DNA of 64,000 bases from Gammaproteobacteria bacterium 45_16_T64 (GTDB taxonomy: Bacteria > Pseudomonadota > Gammaproteobacteria > Pseudomonadales > Ketobacteraceae): the NCBI GenBank assembly GCA_002162955.1, contig MABD01000009.1:1-64000 (forward strand). The letters run 5' to 3'. Position 1 is the first letter of the stretch. Each line of letters starts with the position of its first letter. Under the pieces are notes generated by a model that had not been told where the DNA came from, did no database searches, and was given only the letters and a program-made list of their open reading frames with translations. Shown here piece by piece: positions 56,641-64,000 of the stretch. The translations under genes and the position numbers were made by a program.

Positions 56641-57530
56641 GATTGGCTCGAAAAATATTCAACCCGCTCCCTTAAGCTAGGAGAAATCGAGTCTAATACG
56701 TCCATATTTCTAACTCTAGAAGTAGGCTTGATAGACGATATGATTTCCTCTGTCTTACAGCCAGACTCCAACCCCAAATAGTCCAGCAATTTACCTATAA
56801 CAGCTTCGGGTGCAGACAATAGATCGCCATATTTAATCTCAATTTTATTTTCAATACTATCCACGCCCTCATTCACTCTCACATAATAATACGCACACCT
56901 ATCAACTTCCGACATACCCTGCCAAGATTCACGATCATGCTCTTCAACCCAAAAAGGTACGGGATACCCGTTCACGTTAAAACAAGGCAATATCATCCCC
57001 TTTGCTGCATTTTCGTCCGAAAACCACCCTTTCGCAATTAAAGAGTTAAGCGTTCCTACCGCTTCCCGACGCATCATCACAACCCTTGTACCTGGATAAT
57101 AGGACGTGATTTTTGGTAAAAAAGGAACTATATCAGGCATTTTATATGCAAGTAGGTGATTTGAGCCATTGCTAAGAGCTTCAACTTTTCCAACAGACCC
57201 ATTTAATCGCTCATTCACACAACGTTCCGACTTAACTCGATAAATTGAGCTGTCATCGGCTCTATTGCAATTTAGGCCTCTGCCTGCCAGTGCTCCAGAA
57301 AAGAACTCCTCATACAGGTAAGTTTCATACAGCACCTTCCAGTTCGCGGAAGTCATGGAGTTAATCATAGAAACAAGAGTAAATAGTGTGGGGGGCTCAA
57401 AGGCATATTCCACTCCTTCAAAGCTGTGCAGTAGCTTCCCTAAAATAGTAGTTCCACTCCGAGCAGAGCCACTAATAATCACTGCAGCATTTACTTTCGA
57501 ATACGCCTCTTTCGATATTTCTAAATTCAT
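56637..57530 (-). CDS. Sulfotransferase-family protein
   Basis: A 297-residue PAPS-dependent sulfotransferase-like protein. The 5'-phosphosulfate-binding loop ISGSARSGTTILGKLL (about 19-34) and the 3'-phosphate-binding segment TRVVMMRREAVGTLNSLIA (about 150-170) are both clear, as is a later IEIKYGDLLSAPEAVIGKLLDYLGL stretch. No signal peptide, so it would act on the lipid-linked or nucleotide-linked precursor in the cytoplasm. The ATG overlap with its neighbour places it in the operon. Sulfation of the repeat unit is inferred. No PAPS synthesis genes are in the window. Confidence 0.85.
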   Translation of the reverse strand: MNLEISKEAYSKVNAAVIISGSARSGTTILGKLLHSFEGVEYAFEPPTLFTLVSMINSMTSANWKVLYETYLYEEFFSGALAGRGLNCNRADDSSIYRVKSERCVNERLNGSVGKVEALSNGSNHLLAYKMPDIVPFLPKITSYYPGTRVVMMRREAVGTLNSLIAKGWFSDENAAKGMILPCFNVNGYPVPFWVEEHDRESWQGMSEVDRCAYYYVRVNEGVDSIENKIEIKYGDLLSAPEAVIGKLLDYLGLESGCKTEEIISSIKPTSRVRNMDVLDSISPSLRERVEYFSSQS

Positions 57531-57601
57531 CTTTCTACCAGTATATGTTGTATGATTTTTTGGCCTTCCTACTCAGCTAATCAACTACAGCAAGCTACTA
57601 A

Positions 57602-58384
57602 CTATCTACAACCGGGATTCCAGTTAGCCAAATTAGCACCTGAACTCAGCATAAATTCCCGTGCATTCGGCAGGCCGTTTCCAATAAAATTAAATAAATT
57701 TGCAGTTGCCACAGCAGAGACTTCTGGCAATTTCATACCATCCAATAAATGACTCTCTTTACCCGCCCCGCCCATCAATATTAGAGGTACATTTAAGCCC
57801 GAGCAGTATTGACTAACTATATCTAAATCGTAACCAAAACCAGTACCATCTTTATCAATTGAATTTAGTAAAATTTCACCTACACCCAAACTTTCTACAT
57901 AGGAAAGGTACTCCAAGAGTGAAGCCTCAATAAGCGTACTACCATCGTCAATATACACGCAACATTCACCCTCAGACATTTTATAATCGACGCTCGCAAC
58001 CAAACTCTGAGAGCCATATCTATCGATGATTTGCTTTACCAAATCAGGATCTCTGTAAAGTGCACTATTAATAACAACCTTATCTGCCCCGTTAAGAAAA
58101 AGCGTTTCGGCATCAGAGACCTTCTTTATTCCACCACCAGCAGCAACTGGAACAAATACTTTCTCCACAAGTCTCCTAACCGTTGACGCAAAAACCTCTA
58201 TGTTTTTATCATTTCTTGAAGCGTCAACAACTACAAGTTCATCTATAGAAAAGGAAATTTTTTGAAACTTGTAGTTTTTCTCAAGCCAATTTATATCTCC
58301 AACGCGTTGCAACCTAAAATTTCGGCTTTGCATGAAAGCGCCATTATTATAAATGAGGCCAAAAATCAATCTATCCCTTAACAT
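57602..58384 (-). CDS. HisF-like protein, triad 2
   Basis: A 260-residue TIM-barrel HisF homologue. At the strand-1 active-site position it reads FGLIYNNG, so the first catalytic Asp of true HisF is missing, as in the other copy, while SVDYKMSEGE keeps the second. LLNSIDKDGTGFGYDLDIV and LMGGAGKESHL are standard barrel motifs. It overlaps the hisH-like gene by seven bases. It is clearly divergent from the triad 1 copy, so the two triads are not a recent duplication. Proposed role: ammonia-channelling partner for the amidotransferase of triad 2. Confidence 0.87.
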   Translation of the reverse strand: MLRDRLIFGLIYNNGAFMQSRNFRLQRVGDINWLEKNYKFQKISFSIDELVVVDASRNDKNIEVFASTVRRLVEKVFVPVAAGGGIKKVSDAETLFLNGADKVVINSALYRDPDLVKQIIDRYGSQSLVASVDYKMSEGECCVYIDDGSTLIEASLLEYLSYVESLGVGEILLNSIDKDGTGFGYDLDIVSQYCSGLNVPLILMGGAGKESHLLDGMKLPEVSAVATANLFNFIGNGLPNAREFMLSSGANLANWNPGCR

Positions 58385-58995
58385 TCAAATAACTCTACAA
58401 AATTTCTCAAAAGTTGAAGCCCGTTGTCCTGGCTTAGCTCTGGATGAAACTGTACTCCAGCGACATTTTCCAACTCAAAGCTCGCAACAAACGCCCCTCC
58501 ATATTGACAGGTGGAAGCCCCAATACTTGAGTCACTCAACATCCGAAAGCTATGAGTAAAATAAAAATCAGGGCCAGTACTTAATCCCTTATACAATCTA
58601 CTCATTTCATTGAATATGACTTGATTATATCCAACATGCGGGACCTTTAGGCCTTCAACCTCAAAGCGCTCAACTCTCCCATCTATTATTCCCAGACCAA
58701 AATTAAGCTCTCCTTCGGTACTTGCCCTCCCTAGCAGTTGCATCCCCAGGCATATTCCAAGTATTGATTTATTATTGCCAACAACTAGGTCAACCAATTT
58801 CTTATCCAGTTCCAGGTCTATAATCCTGCGCATTGCTTGCGAAAAATTTCCAACCCCGGGCAGTATTAACCTATCTGCGTTATTAAGATCCTCAAATTGG
58901 TTAGATACCAATACGTCCTCTTGACCAATATAATTCAACGCACCAACAATTGATCTAACATTCCCCATGCCATAGTCAACAATTACTATTTTCAC
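58378..58995 (-). CDS. HisH-like glutamine amidotransferase, triad 2
   Basis: A 205-residue glutaminase of the HisH family. KIVIVDYGMGNVRSIVGAL opens the protein, ILGICLGMQLLG carries the nucleophilic Cys and GVQFHPELSQD the His/Glu pair, so glutaminase activity should be intact. ATGA-type overlap with the amidotransferase gene (four bases) and a seven-base overlap with hisF-like indicate a coupled module. It lies in the operon with legionaminic-acid-type genes, so ammonia is probably used for amidination of a nonulosonic acid or its precursor. Confidence 0.9.
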   Translation of the reverse strand: MKIVIVDYGMGNVRSIVGALNYIGQEDVLVSNQFEDLNNADRLILPGVGNFSQAMRRIIDLELDKKLVDLVVGNNKSILGICLGMQLLGRASTEGELNFGLGIIDGRVERFEVEGLKVPHVGYNQVIFNEMSRLYKGLSTGPDFYFTHSFRMLSDSSIGASTCQYGGAFVASFELENVAGVQFHPELSQDNGLQLLRNFVELFEC

Positions 58996-60137
58996 AATTC
59001 AAACGCTTCGCCAACGGTGAACTTAGGCTCCCAAACCCCATCAACTTTCTCAAAGAGAGCTCTATTCGCATATTTATCTAATACGAGATCGAACTCTTCC
59101 TTAGTCATTTGATAATACTCGAGATAGAGATCAATAAAATCATATGGGTATTGGTTATCGTAGGCCATCACCAAATTCAATGCTTGCTCTCTAGTCATGG
59201 CTCCGCGTCTTATTTCTATTCCAGCGTCCTGAGTTGCGCGACCGAATCCAAATTTCAAATACATAAGGTAGGCATGTAGAGAATATAGAGCTTGGTCATT
59301 CTGAGAGAAATTCGTGAACGTTCCGGCAGTTCCCTCCTCTTTTTCCATGAGTCCACAATGCTCTTTTGCTACGACGTAATTCCGATAAGAATCCCAACTT
59401 TCATAATAAGACCAATGAGTAAAAGCCAGCTCATTTTCCTTAACTTGTGCCTCTGAAGGGAAACGCCAAAATGCCAAATCACCAGCAGTCATGCCATCCT
59501 CAGATGCCACTATCCCAAAGACTTTATCGTAGCCTCCCTCAAAATATATTCTCTTCATATATTCAATATTATACAGCGCTTTATGTTTACTTTCAGTAGA
59601 CCCGCCATACTCTACCTCACCGTCTTCACCATAAAAGATTAGGGGGATGTTAAAGTTCATTGCTGTCTGAATCACGGCACTTTTTATCGCAATCAACCAA
59701 CCGTAGTATGGGAATCCTTTTTCAATAAAACCATGCTTATTTAATTTTTGCATAACCTTAGAATTAGGAGAAACATGTATATGATTGTAACCCGACTCTA
59801 TAAAGCTAGTAAGATTCTGCTCGCCTAACTCTAAGGATAATGCAGGCCTTACGGTCACTGTTAGCGGGTTCATTCCATATTCATGCTTCAATTTATAGGC
59901 AACATATGAGCCGTCCTTACCTCCACTTACTGGCACAACACAATCGAACCCCTCTGAATTCTTCGAGCGATATTTATCTAAGAGTCTATCAAGTTCCTTC
60001 TGCCGCCCCCCCCAATCTAGTGTCTTTTTTTCATCCATCCAAACACAAGCATTACACCTCCCCTTACTATCAAAAGCAATGCGAGGCCTAGTAGACATAT
60101 TTAAGCAACTTGAACACCAAAACACAGAACTACTCAT
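58992..60137 (-). CDS. N-acetyl sugar amidotransferase, triad 2 (WbpG/PseA/PtmG family)
   Basis: A 381-residue PP-loop enzyme expected to form an acetamidino group. The N-terminus has CSSC and, later, CNAC (zinc-ribbon-like, about residues 8-32). The PP-loop is VPVSGGKDGSYVAYKL (about 69-84), in a slightly different form from triad 1. FYGEDGEVEYGGSTESKHK replaces the equivalent family stretch of triad 1. It lies 17 bp after the SDR gene and precedes hisH-like and hisF-like genes. In Campylobacter, family members act on pseudaminic or legionaminic acid, so an acetamidino-legionaminic acid is likely here. Confidence 0.87.
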   Translation of the reverse strand: MSSSVFWCSSCLNMSTRPRIAFDSKGRCNACVWMDEKKTLDWGGRQKELDRLLDKYRSKNSEGFDCVVPVSGGKDGSYVAYKLKHEYGMNPLTVTVRPALSLELGEQNLTSFIESGYNHIHVSPNSKVMQKLNKHGFIEKGFPYYGWLIAIKSAVIQTAMNFNIPLIFYGEDGEVEYGGSTESKHKALYNIEYMKRIYFEGGYDKVFGIVASEDGMTAGDLAFWRFPSEAQVKENELAFTHWSYYESWDSYRNYVVAKEHCGLMEKEEGTAGTFTNFSQNDQALYSLHAYLMYLKFGFGRATQDAGIEIRRGAMTREQALNLVMAYDNQYPYDFIDLYLEYYQMTKEEFDLVLDKYANRALFEKVDGVWEPKFTVGEAFEL

Positions 60138-60154
60138 TATTAATCCTCGGAAAT

Positions 60155-60916
60155 TTATAAAGTAAAACCATCATCAACTATTATGTTCTGCCCATTAATG
60201 TACTTAGAATCATCTGAAAGTAGGAACATAATCGTACCCACAACATCTTCAGTGTTCAGCATGCCCTTGCCTAAACACTTACTTTTGTATCTTTCTAAGA
60301 ACTCAGTAGGCTGTTTGTCAAGCACACCGCCAGGACTAACACTATTAATTCTAAAATTGCTATCCTTCGCATAAGCCGCAAAATAGCGATTCAAATGTAT
60401 AACTGCCGCCTTAATGGCTGCATATTCCACTGGCATAGTCATACTTGTATTATCATAGACATCAAAACTTGGAGCTACCACACCATAAACGGAAGATATA
60501 TTCACTAGAGAGATTCGTGCTTTATTTTCAAGAAAATACACTAAGCACTGCTGGGAAAATAGAAAAGTAGAGCCAATATTTAGAGTCAAATTTTGATTAA
60601 AACTATCGAGAGAAACATCTAGTAACGCTTTTCCATAGTTTTCATTACGAGGGTAACAGCAATTTACAGCTCCAGTCATACCAACTAATGAAGAAAAGAA
60701 AGATTTTACATCATCCTCGTCATTAACATCTAGCCGGTCACAACATAAATTAGCATTATCAAACGAAATGCCATTGGAAGAAAGCTTAGTCCTCATATTC
60801 TCCACATCGATATCAAGGGCTATTACTGAAGCCCCACGCGCTAAAAGAGTAGCAACAACACGCGTACCAAGTAACCCACCAGCACCTACTACAACAATTT
60901 TTTCATTATCAAGCAT
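60155..60916 (-). CDS. SDR oxidoreductase of the legionaminic-acid gene group (PtmA-like)
   Basis: A 253-residue classical SDR: VVVGAGGLLGTRVVATLLARGA at the N-terminus, NISSVYG as the serine site, and VEYAAIKAAVIHLNRYFAAYA with catalytic Tyr and Lys. NSVSPGGVLDKQPTEF and INGQNIIVDDGFTL are standard C-terminal features. The start overlaps the cytidylyltransferase stop by eight bases. Homologues of PtmA occupy this kind of position in Campylobacter legionaminic acid loci, where they help make a glucosamine precursor. The assignment rests on context and is tentative. Confidence 0.78.
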   Translation of the reverse strand: MLDNEKIVVVGAGGLLGTRVVATLLARGASVIALDIDVENMRTKLSSNGISFDNANLCCDRLDVNDEDDVKSFFSSLVGMTGAVNCCYPRNENYGKALLDVSLDSFNQNLTLNIGSTFLFSQQCLVYFLENKARISLVNISSVYGVVAPSFDVYDNTSMTMPVEYAAIKAAVIHLNRYFAAYAKDSNFRINSVSPGGVLDKQPTEFLERYKSKCLGKGMLNTEDVVGTIMFLLSDDSKYINGQNIIVDDGFTL

Positions 60917-61625
60917 TCACTTCATCCACACGTTTTAAGATAGCTTCCGCAAGCATGAAATCATATATATCATCAATATCCACGGCTCTTTCTTTTGGAA
61001 CTTCAATTGCAACCACTTTTCCTTCAAAAATACCCTCGTGAGTCATAATAAAATCAACGCTCATTGCATATACAACGGTGGACACATCGAAGACTCTAGG
61101 AGAATCCTGCCTTCTATACACTCTGTTCTGAGGGTCAATTACCAACTTTATCTGCTCACCGTCTATTTCCCTAACCATATTAAAATATGGACTGCGAGAA
61201 GCCTCAGTCATTGAAATACAAATATCTGCTTTTAGACGCTCTCTCTTGAACATTGCGGCCTCAACATCCTGAACACTTCTAAGAGGGCTCGTTACCGGAA
61301 GGCTTACCATCTCCTGGAAATCACCGACCTGGTCCCTTACCCATTCAACTGCATGCCGCCAGGAATCCCACTCCGCAGAACTATCACCCGCCAAATGAGA
61401 AGGGCGCTCAATGACTGTTGCCCCTTGACTCTCAGCTATTCTAGCAATCTCATCATCATCAGTAGAAACAAACACTCTATCTAACTTGTCTACTTTCTTC
61501 GCTATATCTATTGAATAACAAATCATAGGGCGACCGGCTAAACTCTTAACATTCTTCCTTGGAAGCCCCTTCGAGCCTCCCCTAGCAAAAATAAAACCAT
61601 GAGATATCAGATCACCTTTCCCCAT
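60909..61625 (-). CDS. CMP-sugar synthetase (acylneuraminate cytidylyltransferase family, LegF/PtmB-like)
   Basis: A 238-residue enzyme that activates a nonulosonic acid as its CMP derivative. The signature FIFARGGSKGLPRKNVKSLAGRPMICYSIDIA contains the nucleotide-binding loop, and FVSTDDDEIARIAESQGA, ERPSHLAGDSSAEWDSW and VSLPVTSPLRSVQDVEAA are typical of NeuA, PseF and LegF. The neighbours (CBS-nucleotidyltransferase, PtmA-like SDR, NeuD-like acetyltransferase) point to legionaminic rather than neuraminic acid. Overlaps on both sides (19 and 8 bases) put it in a tight operon. Confidence 0.9.
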   Translation of the reverse strand: MGKGDLISHGFIFARGGSKGLPRKNVKSLAGRPMICYSIDIAKKVDKLDRVFVSTDDDEIARIAESQGATVIERPSHLAGDSSAEWDSWRHAVEWVRDQVGDFQEMVSLPVTSPLRSVQDVEAAMFKRERLKADICISMTEASRSPYFNMVREIDGEQIKLVIDPQNRVYRRQDSPRVFDVSTVVYAMSVDFIMTHEGIFEGKVVAIEVPKERAVDIDDIYDFMLAEAILKRVDEVNA

Positions 61626-62590
61626 ATAGCCTCCGCCTTAATTTCATCAATCAATTCAACTGTTCTCGCAGCTTGGTGTACATCCACACACTTATTCTCT
61701 TGGCCTTGGATCAGAGCCACAAAATCTTTGATCATAGAAACATACATCTCGTTCCGGTCAATCGTTGGATCACAATACAGTACTTTCTCGCCCCCCTCTG
61801 ACTGTAGTGTTACGCAATTGCCTATCAAGTCCCAATCCAACCTCCCTTTGGTTCCTACAAAACTACATTTTCTACTGGGCACATGCTGTAGAAAATCCAA
61901 ATGCATATGGCATACACACCCCCCTCTCGAAACCAACATAATATCTGCTGACTCCTCTACCCCCAAGTTGAGTGCTTTTGAGTTCCGTAAATGAGAATAT
62001 ACAGGCTCCATTTCACCACATAACCACTGCATGTAATCTAATTCATGACTAAGTTCTAGTAACACTCCACCACCTAACTCTGCTTGGGCTGAAACCGTTT
62101 CTGTATAATGTTTATTCGGTCTCCATTGAGGTAAATATTGTCCCATATTAACTGATGCATGAAACATAGACCCAATCACTTCAGAACTGAGCATTTCGCG
62201 AATTAATAAGCTAGAATGCAAATACCTTAAGCAATACCCCACTGCAACAGGAGTTTCACATTGTGATGCTACAGCAGCCAATTTAAGAGCATCATCTTTA
62301 TAGCCTGCTAGTGGTTTTTCAATAAGTACGGGAATTGCAGAAAGCAACAATGGAATGCTATGCTCGGAATGCTTTGTGGCTGGTGACGCCACAATAACAA
62401 AATCTGGATTCAACTCAATCATAGATTGTATATTAGGAACTACCGTATCCGCATGTTCTATACCTTCTTTAGGCATTCTACCACTAGCAGGCATTGCAAT
62501 AACTCGTACACCATCAAACAAAGCCTTAACATTCCTTCGATGCCTTACTGCAATATTACCAAGACCAACAACCCCAACCAACTTTATCAC
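61607..62590 (-). CDS. Gfo/Idh/MocA-family oxidoreductase of the legionaminic-acid gene group
   Basis: A 327-residue NAD(P)-dependent sugar oxidoreductase. KLVGVVGLGNIAVRHRRNVKAL is the Rossmann start, IPVLIEKPLAGYKDDALKLA contains the conserved EKP motif with catalytic Lys, and VGYCLRYLHSS and GGGVLLELSHELDYMQWL are further family motifs. Its ATG overlaps the next gene upstream (CBS-nucleotidyltransferase) by four bases. It lies where oxidoreductases occur in Ptm/Leg-type clusters. Its exact step is unknown. Confidence 0.85.
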   Translation of the reverse strand: MIKLVGVVGLGNIAVRHRRNVKALFDGVRVIAMPASGRMPKEGIEHADTVVPNIQSMIELNPDFVIVASPATKHSEHSIPLLLSAIPVLIEKPLAGYKDDALKLAAVASQCETPVAVGYCLRYLHSSLLIREMLSSEVIGSMFHASVNMGQYLPQWRPNKHYTETVSAQAELGGGVLLELSHELDYMQWLCGEMEPVYSHLRNSKALNLGVEESADIMLVSRGGCVCHMHLDFLQHVPSRKCSFVGTKGRLDWDLIGNCVTLQSEGGEKVLYCDPTIDRNEMYVSMIKDFVALIQGQENKCVDVHQAARTVELIDEIKAEAIWGKVI

Positions 62591-63645
62591 GTAGCCAAAC
62601 CTAACGTTCGAATATCAACCTGAGCTCGATTAAAATCATCCATACGACCAATATCAAGCCAATATTCATGAATGGGGAACATAAGTACTGAATCATTAAC
62701 ATCAAGGCTCTTTTCTAAAATAGTGGGCATATCTACTTTATGGTTAGAAGGCACTGATCTCGCAAGTCTTTGACTTACAACATATATACCTGCATTAACG
62801 AAATACCTCTGGATTGGCTTTTCAATCATGCTTTTGATTTTATTTCCCTCCCCAGTAATCACTCCGTAAGGTACCTGATATTCGTATTCCCTTACACACA
62901 TGGTAGCATCAGCGTCGTTCTCGTTATGGAATTCTAGCAACCGCTGAAAATCGACGTTAGTTAGAATGTCTCCATTCATCATTATGATAGGCAAGTCTGG
63001 CATATCTACAGGTAGCAACCCCAATGCCCCCCCAGTCCCCAATGGAGCCTCCTCATGAACGTAAGAAATATTTACATTCCACTGGCTACCGTCACCAAAA
63101 TGATCCCTTACTTGGTCCGCCATATAATGCGTTGAAACATAAAAATTGACAAAACCCGCTTTAATGAAACTCTCCAAGACAGTTTCAAGCATCGGTCTGT
63201 CACCAATAACTAACATGGGCTTTGGACAAAAATCAGTTAGCGGTTTTAGCCTTGTTCCAAACCCGCCCGCCATCAGAAATATCGGGTTTTCATATTTTGG
63301 ACACGAAAGAGCACTTTGTAAGGTTTCAAGCCCTACAACAATCCCATTTTCAAGTACAGGAATAGACAAAATATCTTCTCGCTTCATTAGCTCAACCAAC
63401 TCACTCTTTGGTGTACTGGAGCTTGTTGTAATCGGGCTGATTTTCATTACATCTGATACTGGAGCGCTTAACTGCAGATTATTAAGTAACCCTCTGCGAA
63501 TATCCCCATCTGTTACCGTCCCTAATAAGGATCTGTTTTCATCTACAACCAACACTACCCGTAGCGATTCAGCATTTATAAGCTCTAAAGCCTCTCGAAT
63601 CGTCTGATCTGAATGAATTAGAATGTTTTCCCACTTAGTATCCAT
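62587..63645 (-). CDS. Sugar-1-phosphate nucleotidyltransferase with N-terminal CBS pair (PtmE-like)
   Basis: A 352-residue two-part enzyme. Residues about 1-115 form a CBS domain pair (LRVVLVVDENRSLLGTVTDGDIRRGL and VPVLE-type strands), probably regulatory. Residues about 118-345 are a nucleotidyltransferase: PIFLMAGGFGTRLKPLTDFCPKPMLVIGDRPMLE, with MMNGDILTNVD for the metal. In the Campylobacter legionaminic acid pathway the equivalent enzyme, PtmE, makes a GDP-glucosamine-type precursor from GTP. The gene is one base after the partial acetyltransferase gene and overlaps the oxidoreductase gene by four. Confidence 0.88.
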   Translation of the reverse strand: MDTKWENILIHSDQTIREALELINAESLRVVLVVDENRSLLGTVTDGDIRRGLLNNLQLSAPVSDVMKISPITTSSSTPKSELVELMKREDILSIPVLENGIVVGLETLQSALSCPKYENPIFLMAGGFGTRLKPLTDFCPKPMLVIGDRPMLETVLESFIKAGFVNFYVSTHYMADQVRDHFGDGSQWNVNISYVHEEAPLGTGGALGLLPVDMPDLPIIMMNGDILTNVDFQRLLEFHNENDADATMCVREYEYQVPYGVITGEGNKIKSMIEKPIQRYFVNAGIYVVSQRLARSVPSNHKVDMPTILEKSLDVNDSVLMFPIHEYWLDIGRMDDFNRAQVDIRTLGLAT

Positions 63646-63646
63646 A

Positions 63647-64000
63647 TTATTTATCCATTGGGTTTACGACCGTTGTTTTAGGTCCATAAGCAATGACGTT
63701 TGCCTGTAAATCTTTGGTAACAGCTGCTCCTGCCCCCACAACAGAGCCACTCCCGATAGAAACACATTGAATAACACAAGCACCGGTACCAATGTGAACC
63801 TCGTCTCCTGTCGTAACTTGACCACTCAAGACCACTCCTGGTGCGATATGATTATGTGAACCGATAACACAATCATGCTCAACAATCGCCCCTGTATTAA
63901 CAATTGTATTTTCCCCTATGATCGCACCAGCTTGAATAATAGCACCTTGCATCACCTGAACCCCTACACCTAATACCGCATAAGAAGAGATCGTCGCTGT
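63647..64000 (-). CDS. NeuD/LegH-like acetyltransferase, partial (5' end beyond window)
   Basis: The reading frame stays open to the right edge, so the N-terminus is missing. The 117 visible residues are left-handed beta-helix hexapeptide repeats: TATISSYAVLGVGV, GAIIQAGAIIGENTIVNTGAIVEHDC, then HIAPGVVLSGQVTTGDEVHIGTGA and VVGAGAAVTKDLQ. An internal GTG/ATG at 63955 is not a convincing start, because the hexapeptide pattern continues upstream. The catalytic His region of these acyltransferases would be near VEHDC. It fits the NeuD/LegH/PglD group, which N- or O-acetylates nonulosonic acid precursors. Confidence 0.85.
   Translation of the reverse strand, partial: TATISSYAVLGVGVQVMQGAIIQAGAIIGENTIVNTGAIVEHDCVIGSHNHIAPGVVLSGQVTTGDEVHIGTGACVIQCVSIGSGSVVGAGAAVTKDLQANVIAYGPKTTVVNPMDK

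Noticed and set aside
63146-63607. 153-codon plus-strand reading frame opposite the CBS-nucleotidyltransferase
   Set aside because: Shadow of a strongly supported gene; no features of its own.

Overview
The window looks like the chromosome of a marine-type gammaproteobacterium, near the Pseudomonadales/Cellvibrionales/Oceanospirillales. Evidence: the order infC-rpmI-rplT-pheS-pheT-ihfA-merR followed by tRNA-Pro, uvrB divergent from an aspartate-type aminotransferase, and genomically encoded CCA ends on all three tRNAs. No insertion sequence, phage gene or CRISPR array was seen. The assignment is an inference from gene order and protein family resemblance; no database search was possible.

Layout. 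(1) 1-12.5 kb, minus strand: part of a type VI secretion (T6SS) locus, transcribed tagH(fha)-tssJ-tssK-tssL-tssM-pppA-ppkA, with hcp after a 383-bp gap. This is the membrane-complex and threonine-phosphorylation half of the system. Sheath, baseplate, ClpV and VgrG genes are not in the window. (2) 12.7-18.7 kb, minus strand: tRNA-Pro, a MerR-type regulator, ihfA, pheT, pheS, rplT, rpmI and infC (AUU start), then tRNA-Val. The usual thrS is absent upstream of infC. (3) 18.8-24.4 kb: UDP-glucuronate 4-epimerase, uvrB, the aminotransferase, tRNA-Asn with two terminators, and an acidic predicted lipoprotein. (4) 24.7-32.8 kb, plus strand: rmlBACD (dTDP-L-rhamnose), a YjbH-family outer-membrane protein, and wecC/wecB (UDP-ManNAcA). 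(5) 32.8-64 kb, minus strand: a large Wzx/Wzy-type O-antigen or capsule locus whose 3' end meets wecB tail to tail with a 20-bp coding overlap.

The surface polysaccharide locus is modular. A WbpM-type dehydratase, a small PglC-like phosphoglycosyltransferase and a WbpV/WreQ-type reductase form a probable D-QuiNAc (or FucNAc) initiation module. rfbF/rfbG, a cupin and an SDR with an altered active site suggest a CDP-6-deoxyhexose branch without the 3-deoxygenase. The right end (NeuD-like acetyltransferase, CBS-nucleotidyltransferase, Gfo/Idh oxidoreductase, CMP-sugar synthetase, SDR) resembles a CMP-legionaminic-acid pathway that continues past the window. Two separate WbpG/HisH/HisF-like triads are present, and both HisF-like proteins lack the first catalytic Asp of true HisF, so the polymer may carry two different acetamidino sugars. 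A sulfotransferase, a heparinase II/III-family protein beside a fused two-domain oxidoreductase, and an SDR/FAD-oxidoreductase pair suggest further unusual decoration. Wzx, Wzy and four or five glycosyltransferases would assemble the repeat unit.

Most interesting points: the duplicated amidination triads, the combination of three sugar-nucleotide chemistries plus possible sulfation, the cytoplasmic heparinase-like/bi-domain oxidoreductase pair, and a 405-residue protein of unassigned function between wzx and the sulfotransferase.
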